Assembly: GCA_943330835.2 (NCBI GenBank)
Contig: CALQJH020000011.1
Coordinates: forward strand, 1-13,960
Source: Candidatus Kuenenia stuttgartensis
GTDB lineage: Bacteria > Bacteroidota > Bacteroidia > Chitinophagales > Chitinophagaceae
Direction: 5' to 3'
DNA length: 13,960 nt
Numbering within the stretch: the stretch's first letter is position 1; the number at the start of each line of letters is the position of its first letter. Below are positions 1 through 7,790 of the stretch, in pieces. Made by a program: the position numbers and the translations under genes. The notes under the pieces were generated by a model that saw only the letters and a list, made by a program, of their open reading frames with translations, did not search any database and was not told where the DNA came from.

Positions 1-817
1 AACCTTTTTTAAATTTAGCAATAATGTTTTTAGATTCGAGTAGGTCTGTTTCGCCTGTGATTGCCGGGTTGTCTAAATATTTTCTGTTGTCTATGCTGAA
101 TCTTAATGTTTGTAAATGAATATTGAATACACGAAAAGTATCTGTATTCTTTACAATATCTACATATTGAAAAGCGGAGTTGTAATTCAAGCTATCAGCA
201 TGAATTGTTTTTTGGTTTACGATGGGATACTTGCTAAAAATGATGATTCCAAAATGATGCCATCTGTCGAAATCAAGTCTCCTGTCGTAGGAGTAATAAT
301 GATAGGGCATTTTTAATTTCTGTTGAAATTCGGGTAAATAATTAATTGATTTTTTCAAACTGTCGCCTGCTACCATTTCCTGAAAACAAGCAATGTCCGG
401 ATTGAGCTCGTTAATTTGCTCCAACATTTCCGTTTTTACTTCCGGATGAATTTTGTGTTCAATAATATCAAAATGTTCCACATTCCAGCTCATTACTCGC
501 AATGTAGTTTCCGGATTTCTGTCTATTGAAAAAGAAGATAATCGAAGCGGTATAATTTGTTTCAGTGGAAAAAAGCAGATGGTAATAAATACCAAGCTAA
601 TTAATGAAAGTTTAGGCTTTGCAAAAAGCCAAAAAATAAAAAATAAAACGCTAACTATTAGAAGATAGATTGTAGCCAGTGTAAACAGTCCAATGAACCA
701 ATAGGCGCCATTATTAATAGAACTTCCATAGCAGGCCAATAATAAAGAGAGTCCTGTAATGCCATTACAGAAAAGGAGTATTGTTTTTGTGAATTTCCTC
801 AAAAATTGACCAGCCAT
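1..817 (-). CDS. Membrane-anchored endonuclease/exonuclease/phosphatase (EEP) family protein, C-terminus cut by window edge
   Basis: I translated this from the minus strand; 272 codons are present and the 3' end lies outside the window. Residues 10-90 hold about three hydrophobic membrane segments, and the EEP (DNase I-like) fold starts near residue 105. Family motifs seen are MSWNVEHF (Asn112, metal or phosphate site), DIACFQE (Glu147, metal ligand), HHFGIIIFSKYPI, and FNIHLQT (His234). The final SDH-type motif should lie past the edge. Family members cleave phosphodiester bonds in nucleic acids or phospho-substrates; the substrate here cannot be told. The ATG at 815-817 is chosen because an in-frame stop lies only a few codons upstream. 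It follows the inactive rhomboid by 42 bases on the same strand, so it is probably the last or a late gene of that operon. Family confident, substrate unknown. Confidence 0.88.
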   Translation of the reverse strand, partial: MAGQFLRKFTKTILLFCNGITGLSLLLACYGSSINNGAYWFIGLFTLATIYLLIVSVLFFIFWLFAKPKLSLISLVFITICFFPLKQIIPLRLSSFSIDRNPETTLRVMSWNVEHFDIIEHKIHPEVKTEMLEQINELNPDIACFQEMVAGDSLKKSINYLPEFQQKLKMPYHYYSYDRRLDFDRWHHFGIIIFSKYPIVNQKTIHADSLNYNSAFQYVDIVKNTDTFRVFNIHLQTLRFSIDNRKYLDNPAITGETDLLESKNIIAKFKKG

Positions 818-859
818 ATTTAAACTTTAATAAGGCAAATAAAAAGACCTTGTTGTGTT

Positions 860-1807
860 TTACATCGATTCGTCTTCCGATGCTTTTTTTAGAATCTGTT
901 TTTCCTCTTCGGTTAAATGGTCGTAACCCTCAGCGTTAATTTTATCCAATATTTCATCAATGCGCTTTTGATTAATGAGAGCAGATTTGGTGAAGGGAGC
1001 TCTGTTTCCGGTATTGTAAAACATTTTATTTCTAAGAGAAACATTTTCTTTTTTGGTAGGGCTGAAAACGGTTGTTATCCAATGGTAAAAAGTATTCATC
1101 CAGATGCTTCCATCTTTTCCTTTTTTCAAAAAGACAGCGAATAAAAACCCTGCAAGAATGCCACCCAAATGAGATAAAATAACAGCGCTATTCATGTTGG
1201 CAATGCCGCCAAAATCAATCAAAAAATAAATAATTAATAATACCCAAACAGGAACACCTTTTCTGATGTGTGTAAAAAATCGGTGGTTGGGTGATAAAAA
1301 AGTAGTGGCTGTTGCTAATGCTAATATAGCGGCATTAGCGCCTACAAGCGAAGCTTTCCCAATGTTTTGGTGAAGTTCTGGAATGAACTGATGGGCTCCG
1401 ATAAAAAAAAGCGCACCCAAAACACCACCATAGATATAAACAGGAATCAACTTATCATTGCCAGCAATTTGCTGCATTAAACTGCCAAAAGCCCAAAGCC
1501 AAAGCATGTTGCTAAAGATGCGCATAAGTCCAGCACTTGTATCGCTGAACATATAAGTTAATAAGGTCCAGGGCCTTTCCATAAAACGTGATAAGCTTGC
1601 AGGCAATTCAAACCATTCGACCACGGAAGTATTATAAGATTCCGGCGTTTGCTGGTAGAAATTATAAACGACCTGAAGCAGTAATAATAACAGAAAGAAA
1701 ATCACATTTAAGGCCACCAATGCCATTAGGGCATTATTATCCTGACCTAAAGTGAACCTTTTCTTTTTAAGATGTTTGTATTCAATAAACCTTTCTGCTT
1801 CTCCCAT
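860..1807 (-). CDS. Catalytically dead rhomboid-family membrane protein (pseudoprotease) with DUF6576-like C-terminal tail
   Basis: This 315-residue protein has the rhomboid six-helix layout: a basic N-terminus, TM1 about 27-48, the loop and TM2 region about 80-110, later helices, and LSHLGGILAGF around residue 213. The serine-protease signature is missing. Where active rhomboids have GxSG it reads GANA, with Asn158 in the Ser place (codon at 1334-1336). Where the neighbour has HLLFN it reads RIFSN, so the oxyanion-site His is Arg96. Asn100 and His213 remain. The last ~40 residues (DEILDKINAEGYDHLTEEEK) match the short DUF6576-like module often found on Bacteroidota rhomboids. A longer reading from 1861 would overlap the upstream gene by over 40 bases; ATG 1807 leaves a 10-base gap and is preferred. 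Inferred role: binding or regulatory partner of the adjacent active rhomboid or its substrates, not a protease. Confidence 0.9.
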   Translation of the reverse strand: MGEAERFIEYKHLKKKRFTLGQDNNALMALVALNVIFFLLLLLLQVVYNFYQQTPESYNTSVVEWFELPASLSRFMERPWTLLTYMFSDTSAGLMRIFSNMLWLWAFGSLMQQIAGNDKLIPVYIYGGVLGALFFIGAHQFIPELHQNIGKASLVGANAAILALATATTFLSPNHRFFTHIRKGVPVWVLLIIYFLIDFGGIANMNSAVILSHLGGILAGFLFAVFLKKGKDGSIWMNTFYHWITTVFSPTKKENVSLRNKMFYNTGNRAPFTKSALINQKRIDEILDKINAEGYDHLTEEEKQILKKASEDESM

Positions 1808-1817
1808 CGTAATAATA

Positions 1818-2507
1818 TTAATAGAAATTTTGCTTGTTATTTTTGTTCCAAAACAACACAATCATAAAACCTGCCAAAGCGCCACCAATATGTGCAAAGT
1901 GAGCAATATTATCATTTGCAGCACTTGAAAATCCTCCAAAAATATCCAATGCGATAATGCCTAAAACAGCCCACTTGGCTTTAATTGGAACAGGAATTGG
2001 AAAAATAAACAATTGTGTATTTGGAAAAGAATAGCCATAGGCTACAAGAACGCCCATTATGGCACCGGAGGCTCCAACCGTTGCATTCAGTCTCATGATT
2101 TCTGCATATCTGATAGCGTCTTCGCTTGAAAGAATCGCGTGATCAATTGCCCAGTAATCAAAAATATAATTTCCCATTTGTGCTAGTCCTGCAGCCAATC
2201 CGCAAATCAAATAAAAAGTCAGAAATCGTTTTGGCCCCCATAATTTTTCCATCATACCACCAAACATCCATAACCCAAACATATTAAATAGAAGATGCGT
2301 GAAGCCACCATGCATAAACATATGTGTAACCAGTTGGTATGGTCTGAAATCTGCAGACCTATAATGATGAAGTGCAAAAAGATCATTGACTGTATTAGCA
2401 TTTCCTAAACCTCCAAATGCAGACTGGGCGAAAAAAGCAAGGGTATTAATAATAATCAGGTTTAATACAATTGTTGGGGTATTTCTAAAACTACTTCTAA
2501 ATTCCAT
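1818..2507 (-). CDS. Rhomboid-family intramembrane serine protease
   Basis: At 229 residues this is a compact six-TM rhomboid. It has the full catalytic set: TVGASGAIMG with nucleophile Ser147, and HFAHIGGALAGF with catalytic His206. The HMFMHGGFTHLLFNMFGLW stretch carries His71 and Asn75 of the oxyanion-stabilising region. Rhomboids cut transmembrane segments of membrane proteins within the inner membrane; the substrate is not predictable. The start is ATG 2505-2507, just downstream of a good -35/-7 promoter pair lying in the end of rlmD. It is followed after 10 bases by a second rhomboid that has lost its active site, which suggests that the two are made together. No truncation or frameshift is seen. 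Confidence 0.95.
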   Translation of the reverse strand: MEFRSSFRNTPTIVLNLIIINTLAFFAQSAFGGLGNANTVNDLFALHHYRSADFRPYQLVTHMFMHGGFTHLLFNMFGLWMFGGMMEKLWGPKRFLTFYLICGLAAGLAQMGNYIFDYWAIDHAILSSEDAIRYAEIMRLNATVGASGAIMGVLVAYGYSFPNTQLFIFPIPVPIKAKWAVLGIIALDIFGGFSSAANDNIAHFAHIGGALAGFMIVLFWNKNNKQNFY

Positions 2508-2541
2508 TCTCTAAAGATAAGCGTTAATCAATTTATTTCAA
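2508..2541 (-). promoter_or_regulatory. Bacteroidota-type promoter for the rhomboid pair, inside the rlmD 3' end
   Basis: On the minus strand TTG (2539-2541) is followed after 19 bases by TATCTTTA (2512-2519). The Bacteroidota consensus is TTG-N17-23-TAnnTTTG, so only the last base of the -7 box differs. The box ends 4 bases before the rhomboid ATG, so the predicted transcript is leaderless or nearly so. The upstream half lies in the last codons of rlmD, which allows rhomboid expression apart from rlmD. Inferred from motif match only. Confidence 0.5.
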
Positions 2542-3939
2542 GGTCAACAACACAACACACTCGATATGATGGGTGTGTGGGAACATATCAACGGGCTGTA
2601 CTTTTTCCACTTTATATTTTTCAGCAAGCAACGCTAAATCCCGGGCTTGTGTGGCAGTATTACAACTTACATAAACAATTTTAGGCGCTTCCATTTCCAG
2701 AAGCTTGATTACGAGTTTTTCGTGCATTCCAACCCTTGGGGGATCAGTAATCACAACATCCGGTCGTCCATGCTTTTTAAAAAATTCATCATTACAAATT
2801 TTAATAACGTCTCCGGCAAAAAACTCAGCGTGATGAATATTGTTTAAGGCGGCATTTTTTTTAGCATCTTCAATAGCATCTTCAATCACTTCCACACCAA
2901 TTATTTTTTTTGCTTTATCACTTACAAAGATACCGATGCTGCCCGTTCCACAATACAAATCATACACCACTTCAGTGCCATTGAGTGCTGCAAAATCTTT
3001 GGTAATCTGGTAAAGCTTTTCTGCTTGTTTGGTGTTGGTTTGAAAAAATGATTTTGGACTAATGATAAATTGAAGATCTCCCAGCTTTTCAACTACATAG
3101 CCTTTCCCATGATATACCATTGGGGTTAAATCATAAATACTATCATTCCATTTAGGGTTGATGGTATATAATAATGTAGAAATGGAAGGCACTTTACTCA
3201 AAAGATGATCAAAAAGAGCAATCCTATCCGCTTCTGCATCATGGTTTAAGCAAATATTGACCATCAATTCGCCAGTAGTAGTATAACGAATGATAATATT
3301 GCGCAGCCATCCGGTGTGGTTTCGGATATCATAAAATTCAAACGCTTTTTCAGTTGCAAAATCTCTGACGGTGTTTCGAATATCATTGTTCACATCGGCT
3401 AGTAAATGACAGGTTGTGATATCAATTATTTTATCAAATATTCTGGGTGCGTGGTATCCAAGTGCATTCTGTTGTACAAGGGCCGCATCGGTATTAATTT
3501 CCTCGTTGGTAAGAAATCTTTTATTACTGAAGGTGAATTCCAGTTTATTTCTGTAATGAACAGTTTGCTCAGAACCGATGATAGGCATTATTTCTGGCAG
3601 GTCAATTTTGCCGATACGTTTCAGATTTTGTTCAACTTCCTGTTGTTTATATTGAAGCTGTTTTTCATATGGCAACATTTGCCATTTACAACCGCCACAA
3701 ATTCCAAAGTGTTTACAAAATGGAGTAAGTCTGTCTGGTGCGGGTTCTATAATTGCAGTGGCGCGACCTTCAGCCCAGTCTTTCTTACTTTTCCCTATCT
3801 GAATATTTACAATATCTCCTGGTATAGCTCCGGAAACAAAGATGACTTTACCATCGTGGCGCACCAAAGATTTCCCTTCGGCGGCATAATCAGTAATAGT
3901 AATATTTTCTAATACAATGTTTTTATGTTTTTTTCTCAC
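2533..3939 (-). CDS. rlmD: 23S rRNA (uracil-5-)-methyltransferase RlmD/RumA family
   Basis: This 468-residue protein transfers a methyl group from SAM to C5 of a 23S rRNA uridine (U1939 in E. coli RlmD). An N-terminal TRAM-like RNA-binding domain spans about 7-65. A [4Fe-4S] site is seen as Cys75, Cys81 and Cys84 (CKHFGICGGC) plus Cys177 (TTCHLL). The SAM loop is YDLYCGTGSIG (326-336), with TDPPR at 398-402. The catalytic Cys426 lies in VYVSCNTAT and the general base Glu460 in HHIEC. All key residues are present. The start is GTG at 3937-3939; no in-frame ATG occurs before the TRAM domain would be broken, and a -7 box sits only 4 bases upstream. Target could be U747 as well as U1939, as in RlmCD of some bacteria; the sequence alone does not decide this. 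It is the first gene of the minus-strand cluster. Confidence 0.93.
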   Translation of the reverse strand: MRKKHKNIVLENITITDYAAEGKSLVRHDGKVIFVSGAIPGDIVNIQIGKSKKDWAEGRATAIIEPAPDRLTPFCKHFGICGGCKWQMLPYEKQLQYKQQEVEQNLKRIGKIDLPEIMPIIGSEQTVHYRNKLEFTFSNKRFLTNEEINTDAALVQQNALGYHAPRIFDKIIDITTCHLLADVNNDIRNTVRDFATEKAFEFYDIRNHTGWLRNIIIRYTTTGELMVNICLNHDAEADRIALFDHLLSKVPSISTLLYTINPKWNDSIYDLTPMVYHGKGYVVEKLGDLQFIISPKSFFQTNTKQAEKLYQITKDFAALNGTEVVYDLYCGTGSIGIFVSDKAKKIIGVEVIEDAIEDAKKNAALNNIHHAEFFAGDVIKICNDEFFKKHGRPDVVITDPPRVGMHEKLVIKLLEMEAPKIVYVSCNTATQARDLALLAEKYKVEKVQPVDMFPHTHHIECVVLLTLK

Positions 3940-3943
3940 GGCG

Positions 3944-3951
3944 CAAAAATA
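3944..3951 (-). promoter_or_regulatory. rlmD: Putative -7 box of the rlmD promoter
   Basis: The minus strand reads TATTTTTG, a full match to TAnnTTTG, ending 4 bases before the GTG start of rlmD. No convincing -33 TTG was found at the usual distance. If used, the rlmD mRNA would begin at or next to its start codon. Confidence 0.4.
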
Positions 3952-4040
3952 ATCTATAATAGAGGAAATAAATTTGTTAATGAAATGTAATTTTAATTCT
4001 TGAATTTGATTTCATTAATGGTATAACGCATCAATTTAAA

Positions 4041-4048
4041 TACATTTG
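4041..4048 (+). promoter_or_regulatory. Putative -7 box for the thioredoxin/isomerase operon
   Basis: TACATTTG fits TAnnTTTG exactly and lies 18 bases before the ATG at 4067 in the divergent gap shared with rlmD (3940-4066). The leader would be roughly 12 bases, A/T-rich, with no Shine-Dalgarno sequence. A -33 TTG at proper spacing is not evident. Confidence 0.45.
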
Positions 4049-4066
4049 TTAATTATTTTTTGATTT

Positions 4067-5605
4067 ATGAAAAAAACAGTTCTATTTACCGCATTATTAG
4101 CTTTAACATTTGGTGTTTTACAAGCACAACGTACAAAACCAGTAAAAAAACCAATTGCCGAATCTGAGGGATTAAAAACTCCGGAAAATCCTGCGTTTTC
4201 GATGGCATCATTTTCGCCATTTAAAAAAGACAGCGCTTTTATGATTACGTTGAATTCACCCGTTTATAATACCGGCATTGCGTATTTATGTTATCATTTG
4301 GGAAAGAACCTCAACATTGAAGACTCTGCAGCCGTAAGTAATAATGGTATTGCCATCTTTAAAGGAAACAGAACTTTACCAGGAGGCATTTATGCTGTTG
4401 TTTTACCAGGTAAAAGGTATTCTATAGATTTCTTTATTGATAAAAACCAATTCTTTAAAGTAAACATAAAGGATACGATAAATATTATGGAGAATACTAT
4501 TATTAGCTCAAATGAAAATGACGTATTTGAGCAATACCAAAAGTTCGTTATACTCAAAGGCACTTTGATGCAACAAGAAAGAACATCTTACGGTCTTTCA
4601 AGGACGAAAAAAGACTCTACTTTTCACCAGGATCAATATGCGAAATTTAGCAAAGAATTGAATGAGTTCAGAGATAGCATTATCAAAAATTTTCCACAAT
4701 CGATGATGACTGCATTATTGAATGCAATGAGAGAACCGGAAATTTCCAATAAAAATCCAAAGACACGTCAGGATTCCATAGACAATTACAATGATTACAA
4801 AGCGCATTACTGGGATGGTGTAACGTTTATGGATAGCCGTATAATAAGAACACCATTTTTTTTACCAAAACTTGAAAAATATTACAGAGAAATTATTGTG
4901 CAATCATCGGATACGATTATTCAGGATTTAGATTATAAATTATTGCTGGCGCGCTCTTGTCCGGAAATGTATAAGTTTTTGTTGAATTGGTTTACCGATG
5001 AATATATAAATCCAAAATACATGGGTCAGGATGCGATATTTGTGCATTTGTTTGAAAAATATCATAGTAAAGGATTAACCAGCTGGTTGAATGAAAAGCA
5101 AATGGAAACTATTTCCCGCAGAGCATATATGCAGATGAGTAATCTTATTGGGGTAAAAGCGGCAAATTTGGAAATGATAGATTCTTCAGGAAAATCAACA
5201 CCATTATATGACTTGAATGCTGACTATACATTGATGATTTTTTGGGATCCGTCATGCGGACATTGTAAAGAAGAATTGCCTAAAATTGATTCTATTTACA
5301 GAGCATCCTGGAAGAAGAATGGCTTAAAAATCTATGCTGTACTAACAGAAAATGACAAAAAAACAGAATGGGTTAATTACATCAAAGAGCACAATGTTGG
5401 AGACTGGACACATGTATATGAGACAAAAGCAATGGGAAAAACTATTGCTGATGGTCAAAGGGCCGGATTCAAACAATTATATGATGTTATACAAACGCCA
5501 ACCTTATTTTTATTAGATAAAGAAAAACGTATCATAGGAAAGAAGCTAGGCTGGCAACAACTTAATGAATTGCTTGAGACCAAATGGAAAAATAAAAAAG
5601 AATAA
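4067..5605 (+). CDS. Secreted thioredoxin-like protein with DUF4369-like and DUF5106-like regions
   Basis: This 512-residue protein opens with a clear signal peptide (MKKTVLFTALLALTFGVLQA, cut before or after Gln21), so it acts in the periplasm or at the envelope. Residues ~58-150 resemble the DUF4369 beta domain that precedes many Bacteroidota thioredoxin proteins. Residues ~195-345 are helical and DUF5106-like. The thioredoxin fold starts near 380: DYTLMIFWDPSCGHCKEELP carries the redox pair Cys397/Cys400 (CGHC), with the cis-Pro motif TPTLFLLD near 480. Such proteins are thought to reduce or shuffle disulfides in exported proteins; the partner is unknown. A parvulin-type isomerase follows after 22 bases, which fits a two-gene envelope-protein folding operon. 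Domain names are from memory of the families; the CxxC and the signal peptide are seen directly. Confidence 0.9.
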   Translation: MKKTVLFTALLALTFGVLQAQRTKPVKKPIAESEGLKTPENPAFSMASFSPFKKDSAFMITLNSPVYNTGIAYLCYHLGKNLNIEDSAAVSNNGIAIFKGNRTLPGGIYAVVLPGKRYSIDFFIDKNQFFKVNIKDTINIMENTIISSNENDVFEQYQKFVILKGTLMQQERTSYGLSRTKKDSTFHQDQYAKFSKELNEFRDSIIKNFPQSMMTALLNAMREPEISNKNPKTRQDSIDNYNDYKAHYWDGVTFMDSRIIRTPFFLPKLEKYYREIIVQSSDTIIQDLDYKLLLARSCPEMYKFLLNWFTDEYINPKYMGQDAIFVHLFEKYHSKGLTSWLNEKQMETISRRAYMQMSNLIGVKAANLEMIDSSGKSTPLYDLNADYTLMIFWDPSCGHCKEELPKIDSIYRASWKKNGLKIYAVLTENDKKTEWVNYIKEHNVGDWTHVYETKAMGKTIADGQRAGFKQLYDVIQTPTLFLLDKEKRIIGKKLGWQQLNELLETKWKNKKE

Positions 5606-5627
5606 TCCTACATTCAAAATCTTGCGG

Positions 5628-7538
5628 ATGAAAAAACTTCAATTGTTTTTCGTTGTATTATTATGTGCAACTACCGGAATAGGTCAAACGCTTATTACTT
5701 TCGGAAAAAATGAAGTAAGTAAAGAGGAATTTTTACGAGCGTATAATAAAAACAAAACAACGGTTACCGATAAAGAAAAGGCAATCAGAGACTATGCAAA
5801 CCTTTACGTAAATTTTAAATTAAAAGTCAAGGCAGCAGAAGAACTTCGAATAGATACATCTACACAATTAAAAGAGGAGCTGGATAATTTTCGTCGTCAG
5901 ATTGAAGACAATTACATGAACGATGCTCAAACTTATAAAATGTTGATGGATCAAGCTTTTATAAGAAGTCAATCAGATTTGCATATCATTCACTATTCAG
6001 TTTCAATAGATCCAACGGCGACAGACACCTTGAAAAAAGTGGAAGCCATAAAAGAAGTATACAATACACTACAAGCTGGAAATACTAGTTATCAAACAAT
6101 ATCATCAGCTGATATAAAGTTTTCCGATATGGGTTTTGTAACAGTGTTTACCCTTCCTTATCAATATGAAAATCTAGTTTACGGATTAAAAAATGGAGAG
6201 GTTTCTAAGCCATATCGTTCAAAATCTGCCTGGCATGTGTTTAAAATTATTGACCAGAGGGTTAGTGCAGGAAAATGGAAGGTTGCCCAAATACTTTTTA
6301 CTTATCCTCCTGATAGTGATGAAGATGCAAAACAACAAGTGAAACAGCTTGCGGATTCGGTATACAACTTAATAAAATTGGGATCAGAATTTTCTGATTT
6401 AGCCCGTTCCTTTAGCGATGACAAACTAACGTATCTGAATAGTGGAGAAATGCCAGAATTTGGAACAGGACAATATGATTTCACTTTTGAGAAAGAAGTT
6501 GCCAATTTAAAAAAAGAAGGAGAGGTTTCACCGCCATTTTTCACTTCATTTGGTGTACATATTTTAAAGTTGATTTCACATACTGAAACACCAACATCAA
6601 AAACTGATGATGCCTTACAATTTGACCTTAAACAAAAATTATCGCAGGATAACAGAATCGGTATTGCAAAGGAAAAATTTGCAAAAGACATTGCAGCGAA
6701 AATTGGTTTCAAATCTGTTGCTGGTGTTAATAAAGAAACATTATTCTACCTTGCCGATTCCGTAATTGCCAATACAGAAGATGATATCATCTCCAAACTT
6801 CCAGGAAGTCAAAAAGTAATTTTTTCCTTTACAAAAGGAACTGCCAAGGCAAGCGATTGGTTAAAGTTTGTGAAAGAATACAAATCAAATCCGGAATCTT
6901 ACAAAGGGGAAACATATGAACAGTTGTGGGACAAGTATAAATCCATTGCATCTCTTGAACAATATCGCAATCATCTTGAAGATTACAATAATGAATTTGC
7001 TTTACAAATGCGCGAATTTAAAGAAGGCAATATGTTATTTGAGATAATGGAAAAGCAAGTTTGGTCAAAAGCGTCTGAAGACAGCGTTGGCATGTTGAAG
7101 TATTACAATGAAAACAAAGGACAATATAAATGGTCTGCAAGTGCGGATGTCTTAATTATGAATTGTGCAACAGTTTCATTTGCCAGTTTAGTAATGGATA
7201 GTATAAAACTTGGTTTTTACTGGAAAAAATTAGTAGAGAATGAGCCAGAATTATTGCAAGGAGACAGTACGCGATTAGAATTGACTCAAATTGCCGGTCC
7301 AACAACACCTGTAGTTGGCACATTTTCTAATGTAACTAAAAATGCAGATGGGACAGCAACAGTTGTAAAATATTACAAACTTCATCCAGAAGGAGACCAA
7401 CGTACTTTTGAAGAATCGAGAGGGATGGTAATAAATGATTATCAAAATGTAATCGAGAAAAAATGGCTCGAAGAGTTAAAAAAGAAATTCCCCGTTAAAA
7501 TTAATGAGGCTTTGTTGCAGGCTATTATCAAGCAATAA
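5628..7538 (+). CDS. Periplasmic SurA-like peptidylprolyl isomerase with two parvulin (PpiC) domains
   Basis: This 636-residue exported protein has signal peptide MKKLQLFFVVLLCATTGIGQ. A helical SurA-like chaperone region covers about 25-115. A first, divergent parvulin domain lies at about 117-208 (starting DLHIIHYS, ending SAWHVFKIID). A second, typical one lies at about 218-318 (KVAQILFTYP, then FSDLARSFSDD, SGEMPEFGTGQYD, ending TSFGVHILKLISH). The long C-terminal part (330-636) is of unknown detail. Parvulins isomerise Xaa-Pro bonds, and SurA-type proteins escort outer-membrane proteins through the periplasm. ATG 5628 is chosen over an upstream in-frame ATG at 5565, which would lie inside the preceding gene and bury the signal peptide. 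It is co-transcribed with the thioredoxin-like gene. The first domain may be only structural, as in E. coli SurA; this is inference. Confidence 0.92.
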   Translation: MKKLQLFFVVLLCATTGIGQTLITFGKNEVSKEEFLRAYNKNKTTVTDKEKAIRDYANLYVNFKLKVKAAEELRIDTSTQLKEELDNFRRQIEDNYMNDAQTYKMLMDQAFIRSQSDLHIIHYSVSIDPTATDTLKKVEAIKEVYNTLQAGNTSYQTISSADIKFSDMGFVTVFTLPYQYENLVYGLKNGEVSKPYRSKSAWHVFKIIDQRVSAGKWKVAQILFTYPPDSDEDAKQQVKQLADSVYNLIKLGSEFSDLARSFSDDKLTYLNSGEMPEFGTGQYDFTFEKEVANLKKEGEVSPPFFTSFGVHILKLISHTETPTSKTDDALQFDLKQKLSQDNRIGIAKEKFAKDIAAKIGFKSVAGVNKETLFYLADSVIANTEDDIISKLPGSQKVIFSFTKGTAKASDWLKFVKEYKSNPESYKGETYEQLWDKYKSIASLEQYRNHLEDYNNEFALQMREFKEGNMLFEIMEKQVWSKASEDSVGMLKYYNENKGQYKWSASADVLIMNCATVSFASLVMDSIKLGFYWKKLVENEPELLQGDSTRLELTQIAGPTTPVVGTFSNVTKNADGTATVVKYYKLHPEGDQRTFEESRGMVINDYQNVIEKKWLEELKKKFPVKINEALLQAIIKQ

Positions 7539-7597
7539 GTATTGTTGAGTTATCCTATCCGACTTCATTAAATGGCATTTCCGGAGGCTTGTAGGAT

Positions 7598-7617
7598 CTC
7601 TTTTCAATAGAGTTTTT
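7598..7617 (+). terminator. Weak terminator-like hairpin after the isomerase gene
   Basis: CTCT (7598-7601) pairs with AGAG (7609-7612) over a 7-base loop, followed by TTTTT. A larger stem lies just upstream: ATCCTATCCG at 7552-7561 pairs with CGGA at 7582-7585 and TAGGAT at 7592-7597, with a bulge. Together they could end the operon ahead of recA. The 4-bp stem is short, so confidence is low. Confidence 0.3.
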
Positions 7618-7707
7618 AATAAACAAGTGAAATAAATCGCTTCATCAACGTTTTTTTCTCCAAAAAGCTTGTATAAAAAACTTAGCAAAAAATACTAAAT
7701 AAATTAG

Positions 7708-7735
7708 TTTGGTAAAAATAATCCCCTTACATTTG
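7708..7735 (+). promoter_or_regulatory. recA: recA promoter, Bacteroidota sigma type
   Basis: TTTG (7708-7711), a 16-base spacer, then TACATTTG (7728-7735) form the clearest promoter in the window. The transcript would start near 7740, giving a ~50-base leader that ends in an A-rich tract just before ATG 7791, which probably serves in place of a Shine-Dalgarno sequence. No LexA-type SOS palindrome (CTG-N10-CAG or GAAC-N4-GTTC) was seen around it. Confidence 0.6.
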
Positions 7736-7790
7736 TATCCGCTTATACATTAATAAGACAAATTAGATACATCACTTAAAAAAGAAAAAA

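Noticed and set aside
1808..1861. N-terminal extension of the inactive rhomboid from an ATG at 1861
   Set aside because: It would overlap the active rhomboid gene by over 40 bases and adds 18 residues unlike a rhomboid N-terminus; ATG 1807 gives a normal 10-base gap.
3406..3912. 168-codon open frame on the plus strand opposite rlmD
   Set aside because: It is fully antisense to the conserved N-terminal half of rlmD and has no domain-like features; a shadow of rlmD codon use.
6302..6712. 136-codon minus-strand open frame within the isomerase gene
   Set aside because: Antisense to the second parvulin domain; Ser/Phe-rich composition typical of a reverse-frame artefact.
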